This document shows positions 25,839 to 34,548 of a stretch of 64,000 nt of DNA, piece by piece. Below the pieces are notes generated by a model, which worked only from the letters and a program-made list of their open reading frames with translations, made no database searches and was not told where the DNA came from. A program made the position numbers and the translations under genes. Numbering within the stretch: the first letter of the stretch is position 1; each line of letters starts with the position of its first letter. Source of the stretch: Acinetobacter sp. ASP199 (lineage in GTDB: Bacteria > Pseudomonadota > Gammaproteobacteria > Pseudomonadales > Moraxellaceae); assembly GCF_022700675.1 (NCBI RefSeq), contig NZ_CP062182.1, positions 1,426,001 to 1,490,000 of the forward strand, read 5' to 3'.

Positions 25839-28157
25839 ATGACATACCAGACACCCTATCACGAAGATCAAGAGCTAGATAATAACAACTCAAATAACAT
25901 GCACTTTCGTGATATTTTAGAACAGTGTATTTCTCGTCGTAGCTTAATTAAAAAAACAGCAAGTGGCGCTGCAGCATTAGCTTTGGCTTCTAGCCTGACG
26001 GCGTGTAGCGATGACGGGGACGATGAGAACAAGCCAACCCCTCCAGCAGACAACAATGCTCGCCCAGAAAAATTAAGTTTTAGCCCAGTGAAGAAAAACC
26101 TGGACGACTGGGTTACGGTTCCAGAAGGCTATACAGCCACTGTCCTATACGCCATGGGTGATTCGATTCATCCTGCCTACCCTGACTGGAATGATAATGA
26201 TAGCGAGTTTCCATCGGGGCTAAGCTTTCAGTTCCGTGCGGGTGACTGCCACGATGGTATGAGTTATTTTGGTTTAAGCACTAAAACCGGCCGTTATGAA
26301 GAGAATGCATCGGAACATGGCTTACTTGTTATGAACCATGAATATATCAATCAAACTTTTTTACATCCTCAAGGACCAACAAAAGTTGATGGTCGTCGTC
26401 CAGAAGATGAAGTCATCCGTGAAGTGAATGCGCATGGTGTTTCAATTGTGCATATTAAGAAAAATACCGAAACTCAAGCAGTAGAAATCGTTAAATCATC
26501 ACCATTTAACCGCCGTATTACTCCTTCAACAGTCATGGATTTTGCTGGGCCGGTGACAAGCTCTACATTAGTCCACACGGCTTTCTCTCCTAACGGTCAT
26601 CAAACCCGTGGTACACACAATAACTGTGGTAATGGCTATACACCATGGGGTACATATTTAACTGCCGAAGAAAACTTTATTGGTTATTTCCAGCGTTCAG
26701 GTACAGACCAATATGCAGACCGTAGTGAAGCTGAGAAAACCGCACTTAAACGTTATGGCTTAGGCTTAGATATTTCTTATCAAACTGAAAAAAATGTCGA
26801 TGGTACAGTTAAACGTGATGAGAAAGGCAGCATCATTTATGTTGAGGATGCTGACGGTGAAAAAATTCCGGAACGCGATGAACAAGACCGTATTGTTTAT
26901 TTAGATAAATCTTCACGTTATGGGTGGGAAACTGCTCAGGCTAGAGTTGGATCAAAAGATATGTATGACCGCTGGTCAGCTAACGTTACTGAAGCCGCTG
27001 CAAGTGAAGACTATCGTAATGCACCAAATACCTTTGGCTGGATTGTTGAAATTGACCCATTTGATAACAGTGCAAATCCGGTAAAACGTACTGCACTGGG
27101 CCGTTTTGCTCACGAAGACTGTCGTGCTAGCCGTGCGATTGAAGGTGAACAGTTTGCCTTCTACATGGGCGATGACTCACGTGGTGAATACATTTACAAA
27201 TTTGTCTCTGATGCAAAATGGGATCCAAAAGATATCAATACCGGCTACCGTGCTGGTGACAAATACATGAATAAAGGTAAGTTCTATGTGGCCAAGTTCA
27301 ATGCAGATGGAACTGGTCAATGGATTGAACTTGCTCACGGTAAAAATGGTTTAACTGAACAAAATACCGTATATCCATTTAACTCTGATGCGGACGTATT
27401 AACTTTTGCACGTTTGGCAGGCGATGCTGTTGGTGCAACGAAGATGGACCGCCCTGAATGGGTCGCCGTTAACCCGGAGAATGGTGAGGTCTACGTCACC
27501 CTGACCAATAACAGTCATCGTGGTAATAATGCGGCACAACCTGTTGATGCTGCCAACCCACGTAATTACTCAGATCCTGAAGGTGGTAAAGGTAATGTGA
27601 ATGGCCATATTATTCGCTTTAAGGAAGAAAATACCGCATCAGAAAACTTTGAATGGGATATTTACCTATTCGGTGCTGAAGCCAAAATGGCACCGAATAT
27701 CAATCTCTCAGGTTTAAATGATAATAATGACCTATCTTCACCAGATGGTATGTGGTTTGATCCTCGTGGCGTACTCTGGATTCAGACTGACGACGGCGCT
27801 TATACAGATACCACTAACTGTATGATGCTGGCTGCCCTGCCTGGACAAGTAGGTGATGGTGGTCCAGCAACAACTTCTAATGGTCAAGCGACGATTGCGG
27901 GTGCCCAAGTAACCGATGAAAATTTACGTCGCTTCCTGACTGGTCCAAAAGAGTGTGAAATTACAGGTGTGACCATGACACCGGACTATAAAGCCATTTT
28001 CATCAATGTACAGCATCCGGGTGAAGATTCTAAAACCTTTGATGCTCCAACCAGTAACTGGCCTGCAAGTCAATCAGATCGTTCGAACAAGACCGCACGT
28101 CCACGTTCAGCAACTGTTGTGATTACGCGCAATGATGGCGGCGTTATAGCCGGTTAA
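25839..28157 (+). CDS. PhoX-family phosphatase (DUF839) with Tat signal
   Basis: PhoX enzymes are calcium/iron-dependent alkaline phosphatases exported folded by the Tat system. The 772-residue protein has a twin-arginine motif SRRSLIKK at 32-39, a hydrophobic h-region, and LTAC at 53-56. That last motif is a good lipobox, so the mature protein may be a lipoprotein anchored at Cys56. The remainder is the DUF839 domain with NHEYINQTF, AHEDCRASRAIEGEQFAFYMGDDSRGEYIYKF-type segments (given here only in part) and the acidic metal-binding DGMWFDPRG. It lies directly downstream of tatABC. No Pho box was convincingly found; the activity is family-level inference. Confidence 0.85.
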   Translation: MTYQTPYHEDQELDNNNSNNMHFRDILEQCISRRSLIKKTASGAAALALASSLTACSDDGDDENKPTPPADNNARPEKLSFSPVKKNLDDWVTVPEGYTATVLYAMGDSIHPAYPDWNDNDSEFPSGLSFQFRAGDCHDGMSYFGLSTKTGRYEENASEHGLLVMNHEYINQTFLHPQGPTKVDGRRPEDEVIREVNAHGVSIVHIKKNTETQAVEIVKSSPFNRRITPSTVMDFAGPVTSSTLVHTAFSPNGHQTRGTHNNCGNGYTPWGTYLTAEENFIGYFQRSGTDQYADRSEAEKTALKRYGLGLDISYQTEKNVDGTVKRDEKGSIIYVEDADGEKIPERDEQDRIVYLDKSSRYGWETAQARVGSKDMYDRWSANVTEAAASEDYRNAPNTFGWIVEIDPFDNSANPVKRTALGRFAHEDCRASRAIEGEQFAFYMGDDSRGEYIYKFVSDAKWDPKDINTGYRAGDKYMNKGKFYVAKFNADGTGQWIELAHGKNGLTEQNTVYPFNSDADVLTFARLAGDAVGATKMDRPEWVAVNPENGEVYVTLTNNSHRGNNAAQPVDAANPRNYSDPEGGKGNVNGHIIRFKEENTASENFEWDIYLFGAEAKMAPNINLSGLNDNNDLSSPDGMWFDPRGVLWIQTDDGAYTDTTNCMMLAALPGQVGDGGPATTSNGQATIAGAQVTDENLRRFLTGPKECEITGVTMTPDYKAIFINVQHPGEDSKTFDAPTSNWPASQSDRSNKTARPRSATVVITRNDGGVIAG

Positions 28158-28168
28158 ATAGCTCACTT

Positions 28169-28214
28169 AAATTAAAATGCTGGCTCAATGCCGGCATTTT
28201 AATTTTAAGAGTTA
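28169..28214 (+). terminator. intrinsic terminator after the PhoX-family gene
   Basis: A 16-bp stem with one mismatch (AAATTAAAATGCTGGC at 28169-28184 against GCCGGCATTTTAATTT at 28190-28205) with a T-rich right arm, 12 bp after the stop codon. Confidence 0.75.
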
Positions 28215-28386
28215 ACTGGTCAATAAAAAGAATATTTTTGTTTAGAGTTAAATTGATATAAATATTAAAGTATGAAGTGGACTTCGGATCAATATATAAG
28301 TGAAATCCCATACAACTAATCATAGCTTCAGCTATCTTCTACTTGGAGGACTTGTAATTTGCAGCTTTAGTTTTGAGTATTTTTCT

Positions 28387-28424
28387 AAAAAAAAGCAGGT
28401 ATCCAAGGAGGGATTGATACCTGC
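28387..28424 (-). terminator. intrinsic terminator of the SDR gene
   Basis: On the minus strand GCAGGTATC and GATACCTGC (28395-28403 and 28416-28424) form a 9-bp stem followed by eight Ts. It lies about 50 bp downstream of the SDR stop codon. The rest of the gap 28215-28386 shows no gene. Confidence 0.85.
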
Positions 28425-28476
28425 CACTCTAAGGGAACTATATTAATATCCTGCTTCTTTAGTCTGTGAATCACAG

Positions 28477-29286
28477 TTAGAAACTAGCAACTTTTTCTGC
28501 ACATTCACAAATCGTTGCTAAATCTCTATTAATTGATGCTGAGAGTAGGTCTGGAAAAATCTGGTTAACAGCTATCGAGATTTTTTCAGGATAGCCTATT
28601 TGATACGACTGACAATCAGTATGTAGAAACCGATATAGTTCTTCCGCAACGAATTCTGGACAGTCAATCTTTTTTCCCAGTCTTATATTCATTTCTATTG
28701 CATTTGAATGATGAATATTGGTTTCGGTCACCCGTAGTGAAAAATATCTAAATCTGATCGAGCTTTTGCTGTATTCACGGGCTAATGCTTCGGTCGCACC
28801 ACGCAGGGCAAATTGACTGGCACAATAACCTGCATATCCTGGATAGCCGATACTGCCAAAGGTTGAACCCATATTAATGATCTGGCCAGATGGATGAGTA
28901 GACATCAATGGCAGGATCTTTTGTATCAGTTGCATGGGATAAACTGCATTGACTAGCATCATTTGTTCCATGCTTTCTGGTGGCTGCTGTGCAAAGAGCT
29001 TGAAATCACTGATACTGATGTTATTAATGTAGTAGTGAATGGGTCTATTTAGCGCAACAATAGCTTTAACCAGCTCTTCCCTGCTTTGCAGATCGGCAAA
29101 GTTACAATGAATTAAATCCAGTTGTAGCTGTGGGTAACATTGGGCTAAATTGTCATGTACTCTTTGTAGAATATGTTGATTCTGCCCAACAAGCACCAGA
29201 TTGACCCCATTCTGGCCTAGAACCTTTGCAATAGCCTGACCAATACCAGAAGTAGCATCCATAATTGTTGCAGTTAAATTACGCAT
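28477..29286 (-). CDS. SDR-family protein with altered catalytic residues
   Basis: Short-chain dehydrogenase/reductase fold, 269 residues. Two hallmarks deviate. The cofactor motif TGxxxGxG reads MDATSGIG (residues 9-16), losing its first Thr-Gly. The catalytic YxxxK reads YCASQ (Tyr154, Gln158), losing the lysine, although Ser141 and Tyr154 remain. Gln158 is CAA, one base from lysine AAA. The reading frame is otherwise intact and of normal length, so the protein is probably made but may be catalytically weak or dead. It is divergent from dgkA and ends in its own terminator. The substrate is unknown. Confidence 0.8.
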   Translation of the reverse strand: MRNLTATIMDATSGIGQAIAKVLGQNGVNLVLVGQNQHILQRVHDNLAQCYPQLQLDLIHCNFADLQSREELVKAIVALNRPIHYYINNISISDFKLFAQQPPESMEQMMLVNAVYPMQLIQKILPLMSTHPSGQIINMGSTFGSIGYPGYAGYCASQFALRGATEALAREYSKSSIRFRYFSLRVTETNIHHSNAIEMNIRLGKKIDCPEFVAEELYRFLHTDCQSYQIGYPEKISIAVNQIFPDLLSASINRDLATICECAEKVASF

Positions 29287-29392
29287 AAATACTTTCTCTT
29301 TTTCTTAACATGATGAGTCGAGATCAAAACTGCAGCAGGTCATGTGGATCACATCACGAAAAATAACTTAGTACTTAAGATAAACGCCCAAA

Positions 29393-29409
29393 CTTAAAAA
29401 ATTCTTAAT
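29393..29409 (+). promoter_or_regulatory. second PmrA-box-like repeat upstream of dgkA
   Basis: CTTAAA-AAATT-CTTAAT, a direct repeat with the 11-bp period of PmrA boxes, 56 bp upstream of the better-placed box at 29465. The region is AT-rich, so a chance match is possible. Confidence 0.35.
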
Positions 29410-29464
29410 TCTGCACAAAAAATTAAATATTATTTTTATTAAAAAACACATAGAGGCCAGTTTT

Positions 29465-29481
29465 TTTAAGAAAGTTTTAAG
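29465..29481 (+). promoter_or_regulatory. PmrA-box-like direct repeat upstream of dgkA
   Basis: TTTAAG-AAAGT-TTTAAG, a perfect direct repeat with 5-bp spacing. The repeat is followed after 10 bp by TAAGTT as a possible -10. The pmrC promoter has the same layout. PmrA binds tandem half-sites about 11 bp apart, so dgkA and the PAP2 gene are candidate PmrA targets. Confidence 0.6.
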
Positions 29482-29518
29482 CCTGCAATCTTAAGTTAGA
29501 GTTTCCTTTTATTGACTC

Positions 29519-29914
29519 ATGACAGCTATGTCTTCCTACCGTTCACCCTATAAAGGCAACTCGGGAATACAGCGTATTCTGAATGCGACCCGTTATTCCG
29601 TGGCCGGCTTTAAAACAGCCTTTCAAAATGAAGCGACCTTCCGGCAAATCCTGCTCATCAACCTGATTTTGGTTCCTCTGAGCTTTGTCATGCCAGTGAA
29701 TCGACTGGAACAAACGCTGATGGTCGCCGTATGCCTGCTGGCGCGAATCGTTGAATTACTTAACTCGGCGATTGAGGCGGTGGTAGACCGTATTTCCATG
29801 GAGCAGCATGAACTGTCTAAAAATGCCAAGGACATGGGCAGTGCTGCCCAGTTTGTAGCACTCAGTCTAATAACCGTGACCTGGGGCATCATTTTGGCTG
29901 GTCATTCGATTTGA
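29519..29914 (+). CDS. dgkA: diacylglycerol kinase DgkA
   Basis: Inner-membrane kinase that phosphorylates diacylglycerol to phosphatidic acid, recycling the lipid left when phosphoethanolamine or phosphoglycerol head groups are transferred. The 131-residue protein has three hydrophobic segments and the DgkA signature IVELLNSAIEAVVDRI followed by HELSKNAKDMGSAAQF. A second ATG at 29528 is an equally possible start. It is 38 bp upstream of the PAP2 gene on the same strand and faces pmrBAC. EptA/PmrC, encoded nearby, generates diacylglycerol, so the pairing makes functional sense. Confidence 0.95.
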   Translation: MTAMSSYRSPYKGNSGIQRILNATRYSVAGFKTAFQNEATFRQILLINLILVPLSFVMPVNRLEQTLMVAVCLLARIVELLNSAIEAVVDRISMEQHELSKNAKDMGSAAQFVALSLITVTWGIILAGHSI

Positions 29915-29952
29915 CCACTGCACCCGCTACTGCCTGAAATGGACCATTAAAA

Positions 29953-30639
29953 ATGATCACTGACCGTTCCCGGTTTTTATTGACTCAAACCTTACTTTTG
30001 ATATTTAGTTTTTTTGTTCTTTTGAATTTCTTTGATATTGGAGGAGTGCTTGATTTACAGCTTATCTATCCCTTTATAGATGACCATGGTCAATTCCCCC
30101 TGCGACAACACTGGGCGCTGGCAGAGCTTAATCACCGCTATGTGAAAGATATACTGATTCTGGTGTATATCACTTTATTGCTGGGCTGGTTGGTATCACT
30201 GAAATGGCAGAACTGGCATATGCGGCGCTGGGAATTTGGCTATTTCTTTAGCATGGTGGTACTGACTACGGCTTCGATCGGAATTTTAAAATTCCAGTCG
30301 GCTCATGCCTGTCCGTGGGATATGACTATACCTACCCATAACGGGATTTTGTGGGATTTTAGTGCCACTGATGGACACTGTTTTCCTGGAGGACATGCAT
30401 CTAGCGGTTTTGCCTTGATAGCTGGCTATTTTGTTTATCGCATGTCTAACCGCAATCGTGCTTATTTTTTTCTGATCGCTGCAGTAATCTTAGGGTTGGC
30501 CATGGGGTGGGCACAAATGATGCGTGGAGCACATTTCCTTAGTCATAATTTATGGACTGGCTGGATTATCTGGTGCCTGAATGTTATCGGCTATACGCTG
30601 TTTAGCCATAAATTGCCGATAGAAAAGGTGGTTCCTTAG
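29953..30639 (+). CDS. PAP2-family membrane phosphatase
   Basis: Integral membrane phosphatase of the PAP2 superfamily, 228 residues with about six hydrophobic helices. The conserved elements are PGGHASSG (about residues 145-152) and RGAHFLSHNLW (about 193-203), carrying the catalytic histidines. Likely substrates are lipid phosphates: phosphatidic acid, undecaprenyl pyrophosphate or lipid A phosphate. Sequence alone does not decide. It follows dgkA and converges on pmrB. Its stop is 50 bp from the end of pmrB, with a 9-bp hairpin (30676-30699) between them acting as a weak convergent terminator. Confidence 0.85.
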   Translation: MITDRSRFLLTQTLLLIFSFFVLLNFFDIGGVLDLQLIYPFIDDHGQFPLRQHWALAELNHRYVKDILILVYITLLLGWLVSLKWQNWHMRRWEFGYFFSMVVLTTASIGILKFQSAHACPWDMTIPTHNGILWDFSATDGHCFPGGHASSGFALIAGYFVYRMSNRNRAYFFLIAAVILGLAMGWAQMMRGAHFLSHNLWTGWIIWCLNVIGYTLFSHKLPIEKVVP

Positions 30640-30689
30640 TGCATTAAATCAAGCAGCTTCAACGCCCAAATAAACCGAAGCCTATTCGC

Positions 30690-32015
30690 TTAGGCTTCGC
30701 CTAAAGGAAACTTGACTTGTACACACAGGCCGCCCAGATTAATACTTCGCGAAAATTCCAGTGTTCCACTCAAGCGCTCGGTAGCTTTATCTACAATGGA
30801 TAAACCCAAACCGCTGCCAATTTCTGCATGGTTATGTATCCGGTAGAAGCGTTGCCGGATCTGAGCGAATTGAGCAGGATCTATCCCTGCCCCGCTGTCT
30901 TCAATCTGTAAAACTGCCTGCTGGCCTTGCTGGAAAATCGATACGTTAATTACGCCATCCGTCGGACTATATTTAATCGCATTATCAATTAAATTATAAA
31001 TAATCGAGTGCAAGGCTGAAGCTTGGCCCTGAATCAACAGTTCCTGCTGCTCTACCCCTAAATCAATCTCTTTTTGTAGCGCTAGTTGAATCAGCTCTTC
31101 GATACAGGTGACTGTCATTTGATTCAGTGATAGCAATTGAACAGGTTCGCTTAAACCTTCGGTCACATCCTGTTTGGCCAGACTTAATAACTGGTTGATC
31201 AGATGCTGCATACGCAAAATGCCTTGACTCAAATTATGGATAGACTCACTCTGAGGGAACTGCTGTAGCAAAATTTGTAGCTGTAAATTCAAGGCCGTCA
31301 GTGGCGTGCGTAATTCATGTGCAGAATCCGCTACAAATTGACGTTGTTCCTGTTGGGCCTGGGAAATTCGACCGAACAGGTGATTCATTTCCTGAATGGT
31401 CGGTTCCAGCTCTAGGGGATAATCTTTCATTGCAATTGGCTTTAAGTCTTGTGCCTTGCGACTGGCCAATTCAGTTTTAAAATCATTAAGGGGCTGAAAG
31501 TTTTTACGAATCATCCAACCTAAGCCAAATACTGCAAAAGGTAAAAAAAGCACATAGGGAAGAAACATATTGGCTGCCAGTTCCAGCGCCAGTTCCTGCC
31601 GGACATTTTGCTGCTGGCTCACCTGAATCTGTAATTGCTTACCAGGAATAATGTAAGTTAACCAGGTTCCATACGGCGTTTGATGCTTATAGAAACCTGC
31701 TTTCCTGACCGGTGCCACCAGAACATCCTGTGGATGCAAGGAAGTGGCTGTATCTGTATAGGACCAGATATCTACAAATAAATCTTCTTCACTGTATTGT
31801 TTTGCCAGATCGATTTGACTTTGCAGGGGCTGTGGATGATTTTCTGCAATACGCTCTGCCAGACTTTGCATCTGTTTATCCAGTACTTCATTAATTTCTT
31901 CGAGTGCAATCCGGTATGCTGCAAAGATCAGCACACAGCCTAATACCAAGCTAAGTAATGAAATATAAATAACCAGACGTTTTTGCAAGGAATAACGTTT
32001 TTGCATGGCGTTCAT
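30690..32015 (-). CDS. pmrB: PmrB-like sensor histidine kinase
   Basis: Sensor kinase of the PmrAB system that controls lipid A phosphoethanolamine addition and polymyxin susceptibility. The 441-residue protein has helices at about 13-33 and 150-168 flanking a periplasmic domain, a HAMP-like linker, the H box ADSAHELRTPLTAL with phospho-acceptor His233, and a C-terminal ATPase with the N box IIYNLIDNAIKYSP and GSGLGLSIV. Order and size match Acinetobacter pmrCAB. It overlaps pmrA by 4 bp. Confidence 0.93.
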   Translation of the reverse strand: MNAMQKRYSLQKRLVIYISLLSLVLGCVLIFAAYRIALEEINEVLDKQMQSLAERIAENHPQPLQSQIDLAKQYSEEDLFVDIWSYTDTATSLHPQDVLVAPVRKAGFYKHQTPYGTWLTYIIPGKQLQIQVSQQQNVRQELALELAANMFLPYVLFLPFAVFGLGWMIRKNFQPLNDFKTELASRKAQDLKPIAMKDYPLELEPTIQEMNHLFGRISQAQQEQRQFVADSAHELRTPLTALNLQLQILLQQFPQSESIHNLSQGILRMQHLINQLLSLAKQDVTEGLSEPVQLLSLNQMTVTCIEELIQLALQKEIDLGVEQQELLIQGQASALHSIIYNLIDNAIKYSPTDGVINVSIFQQGQQAVLQIEDSGAGIDPAQFAQIRQRFYRIHNHAEIGSGLGLSIVDKATERLSGTLEFSRSINLGGLCVQVKFPLGEA

Positions 32016-32683
32016 CCTAATCGATACCCTAGCCCACGTATGGTACGGATGAAATCTTTTCCTAGTTTTGCTCGCAGATGATGGATATAGACTTCCACCG
32101 TATTACTGCTGACATCACTATCAAAGTCATAAAGCTTGTCTTCTAAATCGTTTTTAGAAAAAATTTTGCTAGGATGCATGAGGAGTGCAGTGAGAATAGA
32201 CCATTCCCGATTAGACAACTCAATTGGTTCACCATTAAAGCATGCGATGTGCTGTTCCAGGTCCAGTTCCAGTCCACTGTGTGATAATTTCTTATTCGTA
32301 TCTATCCCGGTAGTTTTTAAACCACTACGGCGTATTAAGGCATGAATACGGGCCAGCAACTCGTCAAATTCATAGGGTTTAATCAAGTAATCATCTGCTC
32401 CCTGATTCAGCCCCTCTACCCGGTTTTGTAACTGATCCCTGGCGGAGATAATCAGTACCGGTAAATTCGGAAACTTTTGCCGGATATTTTTTAGCACCAG
32501 CATGCCATCCATCATCGGCAAGCCTAAATCAAGCAGGACAATATCGTAGACCTGCTGCTGTAACTGTTTTAAACCCTCAATCCCATTATTGACCCAGCAC
32601 ACCCCAAACTGATGCAGCTTGAGTAATGTTTCAGTTGACTCGGCAATCATAAAGTCATCTTCAATAATCAGTATTTTATGCAT
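32012..32683 (-). CDS. pmrA: PmrA-like response regulator
   Basis: OmpR-family regulator, 223 residues. The receiver domain has the acidic pocket (IIEDD) and phospho-acceptor Asp52 in LLDLGLP; the C-terminal winged helix includes SNREWSILTALLMHPSKIFSKNDLEDKLY-type elements and the family ending RTIRGLGYRL. It starts 1 bp after pmrC and overlaps pmrB, the standard pmrCAB arrangement. It is expected to bind the tandem TTTAAG repeats upstream of pmrC. Confidence 0.95.
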   Translation of the reverse strand: MHKILIIEDDFMIAESTETLLKLHQFGVCWVNNGIEGLKQLQQQVYDIVLLDLGLPMMDGMLVLKNIRQKFPNLPVLIISARDQLQNRVEGLNQGADDYLIKPYEFDELLARIHALIRRSGLKTTGIDTNKKLSHSGLELDLEQHIACFNGEPIELSNREWSILTALLMHPSKIFSKNDLEDKLYDFDSDVSSNTVEVYIHHLRAKLGKDFIRTIRGLGYRLG

Positions 32684-32684
32684 T

Positions 32685-34370
32685 TTAAGCTCTGTTTTTT
32701 AATGATGATGAGCATTGTGCAAGCATATCATTTTTAGCTTCAGTCACTTGCGTTTTTATATCCAGCATACTTAATAAGCTGGGGAAAAGATGATCGTGAT
32801 TGCGTGCCTGTCCGGTCTGTGTTTTTAAACAGCTTAGCTGCCGGGCATTGTACTGTTGCCAGGTATCGGAAAACCACATCAGCATCGGGACATGGGTTTG
32901 CTGGGTCGGTGCCATACTATAAGGTGCACCGTGCAGGTATAAACCATGCTCTCCGGTGGATTCTCCATGATCAGACAGGTACCAGAAACCGGTCTGATAT
33001 TGAGTCTGCTGCTTTAAAGTTTCAATGATCTGGGCAAGAACATGGTCTGTATATACAATCGAATTATCATAGCTATTCTTTAATTCTTCTGTACTACAGC
33101 CCTGAATGGCATTGGTCTTACAGGTCGGTTGAAATGGCTGATATGGCGCTTTGGAACGCTTGAAATATGCGGGGCCATGACTGCCCATCTGATGCAGTAC
33201 AATTAATTGTGGTTTCGGGTTATTTTTATCCAGATGCGCCAGATAATCTTTCAGGCTATCCACCAGAATTTCATCAAAACATTCACCACCAGCATCACAC
33301 CACTTCTGTTTCAGTTGTACCGGAATCTGGTATTGCTGTACCCGGTCACAGGCACCTTTACAGCCCGAATTATTATCAATCCAGGTCACCTGATAACCGG
33401 CCCGCTGCGCAATATCCAGCAAACCTTCTCGGTGGCTGGCGAGCTGTTCATCATAGGTTTCACGTGACATGCCAGAAAACATACAAGGGACTGAAACGGC
33501 TGTTGCAGTTCCACAAGAGCTGACCTGATTGAAATTAATCACCGCTAACTTGCTCAGTTCAGGATTGGTATTGCGCGCATAGCCATTTAAGGCAAAACTC
33601 TCGGCACGTGCAGTTTCTCCAACAACCAGCACCATCAATTTAGGATGCTCCTGCATTTGGGCCTGCTGTAGCAGATGGGCATCTTCGCCGAAAACCACCA
33701 AAGGTAAATTTGCTTTAGGTGCTTTCTTTTTATAATAAGACAAAGTAGATGCAATGCTGTTTTGTGGTGAAAGCATGCCTTTCAGATCGCGATGCTCTCG
33801 GAAGATCGCTGCATAATCGACATAAAAACAGTATAACAATCCCAGAATCAAGCCAGCTGAGAGCACACTGCTCAGACTCTTATGCACCAGCTGATGTCCA
33901 AGCGATGCAGGCTGAATTTGAAGTATCCACACAACGCAGAGGGGAAAAATTACAAATACCAATGTCCAGATAACCAGTCGCATTGACCAGAGATCTCGAA
34001 CTTCACGGGCATCGGTTTGCAGCATATTCTGGATCTGGTCAGGCGTAATAACGACCCCCAGACTATTGACAAAATAAGCACTAAAGCCACCCAGAATGAT
34101 TAGGACACTGGCCAGTATTTTGGCATTCCATGTCCAGTTCAGCCACTGTAATACCAGATTGTAAAACGCAATAATGATCAGTGCCGTGGCGACCAGTAAT
34201 AGACCTGCTTTTAGATTGCTATAAGGCGTAAATTCATGGATTTTCTGATAGAAAGCAAAGTTTAGGATCAATCCCAGCCAAATAGCCAACAACATGTTGA
34301 AGCCTGAAAGACTGATCGACTTTTTAGGTCGCTGACTTAAAAAAGACGAATGGGAAAACAGCTTCAGCAT
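32685..34370 (-). CDS. pmrC: PmrC/EptA-like lipid A phosphoethanolamine transferase
   Basis: Inner-membrane enzyme that moves phosphoethanolamine from phosphatidylethanolamine to lipid A, releasing diacylglycerol. The 561-residue protein has five N-terminal helices (about 25-185) and a periplasmic sulfatase-like domain with GETARAESF carrying the nucleophile Thr253, and zinc-site residues in LSDHGESTGEHG. It is chromosomal and heads pmrCAB. A PmrA-box-like repeat lies 48-64 bp upstream of its ATG. Confidence 0.94.
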   Translation of the reverse strand: MLKLFSHSSFLSQRPKKSISLSGFNMLLAIWLGLILNFAFYQKIHEFTPYSNLKAGLLLVATALIIIAFYNLVLQWLNWTWNAKILASVLIILGGFSAYFVNSLGVVITPDQIQNMLQTDAREVRDLWSMRLVIWTLVFVIFPLCVVWILQIQPASLGHQLVHKSLSSVLSAGLILGLLYCFYVDYAAIFREHRDLKGMLSPQNSIASTLSYYKKKAPKANLPLVVFGEDAHLLQQAQMQEHPKLMVLVVGETARAESFALNGYARNTNPELSKLAVINFNQVSSCGTATAVSVPCMFSGMSRETYDEQLASHREGLLDIAQRAGYQVTWIDNNSGCKGACDRVQQYQIPVQLKQKWCDAGGECFDEILVDSLKDYLAHLDKNNPKPQLIVLHQMGSHGPAYFKRSKAPYQPFQPTCKTNAIQGCSTEELKNSYDNSIVYTDHVLAQIIETLKQQTQYQTGFWYLSDHGESTGEHGLYLHGAPYSMAPTQQTHVPMLMWFSDTWQQYNARQLSCLKTQTGQARNHDHLFPSLLSMLDIKTQVTEAKNDMLAQCSSSLKNRA

Positions 34371-34417
34371 GATCCGTGGCTCAAAGACTTTAAGATGCTT
34401 TAGCCTAGAATCTGAAT

Positions 34418-34434
34418 CTTAAAAATGACTTAAA
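34418..34434 (-). promoter_or_regulatory. PmrA-box-like direct repeat upstream of pmrC
   Basis: On the minus strand TTTAAG-TCATT-TTTAAG, then 10 bp, then TAGGCT as a possible -10. Half-sites are 11 bp apart, as in known PmrA boxes. The organisation repeats that found before dgkA, which supports autoregulation of pmrCAB. Confidence 0.65.
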
Positions 34435-34492
34435 ATGTTTAAAACTTCATAAAATTTTGAACAATATTGATCAGCTTTCTTAAACCGATTTT

Positions 34493-34540
34493 TAAAAAGG
34501 AGGTAATCTTAGGACCAAAGTCCACCAGAAATCACCTCCT
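34493..34540 (-). terminator. intrinsic terminator of the VIT1-family gene
   Basis: On the minus strand AGGAGGT and ACCTCCT (34534-34540 and 34498-34504) form a 7-bp GC-rich outer stem with a longer partly paired interior, followed by five Ts. It starts 8 bp after the stop codon. Confidence 0.75.
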
Positions 34541-34548
34541 GAGTAGAT

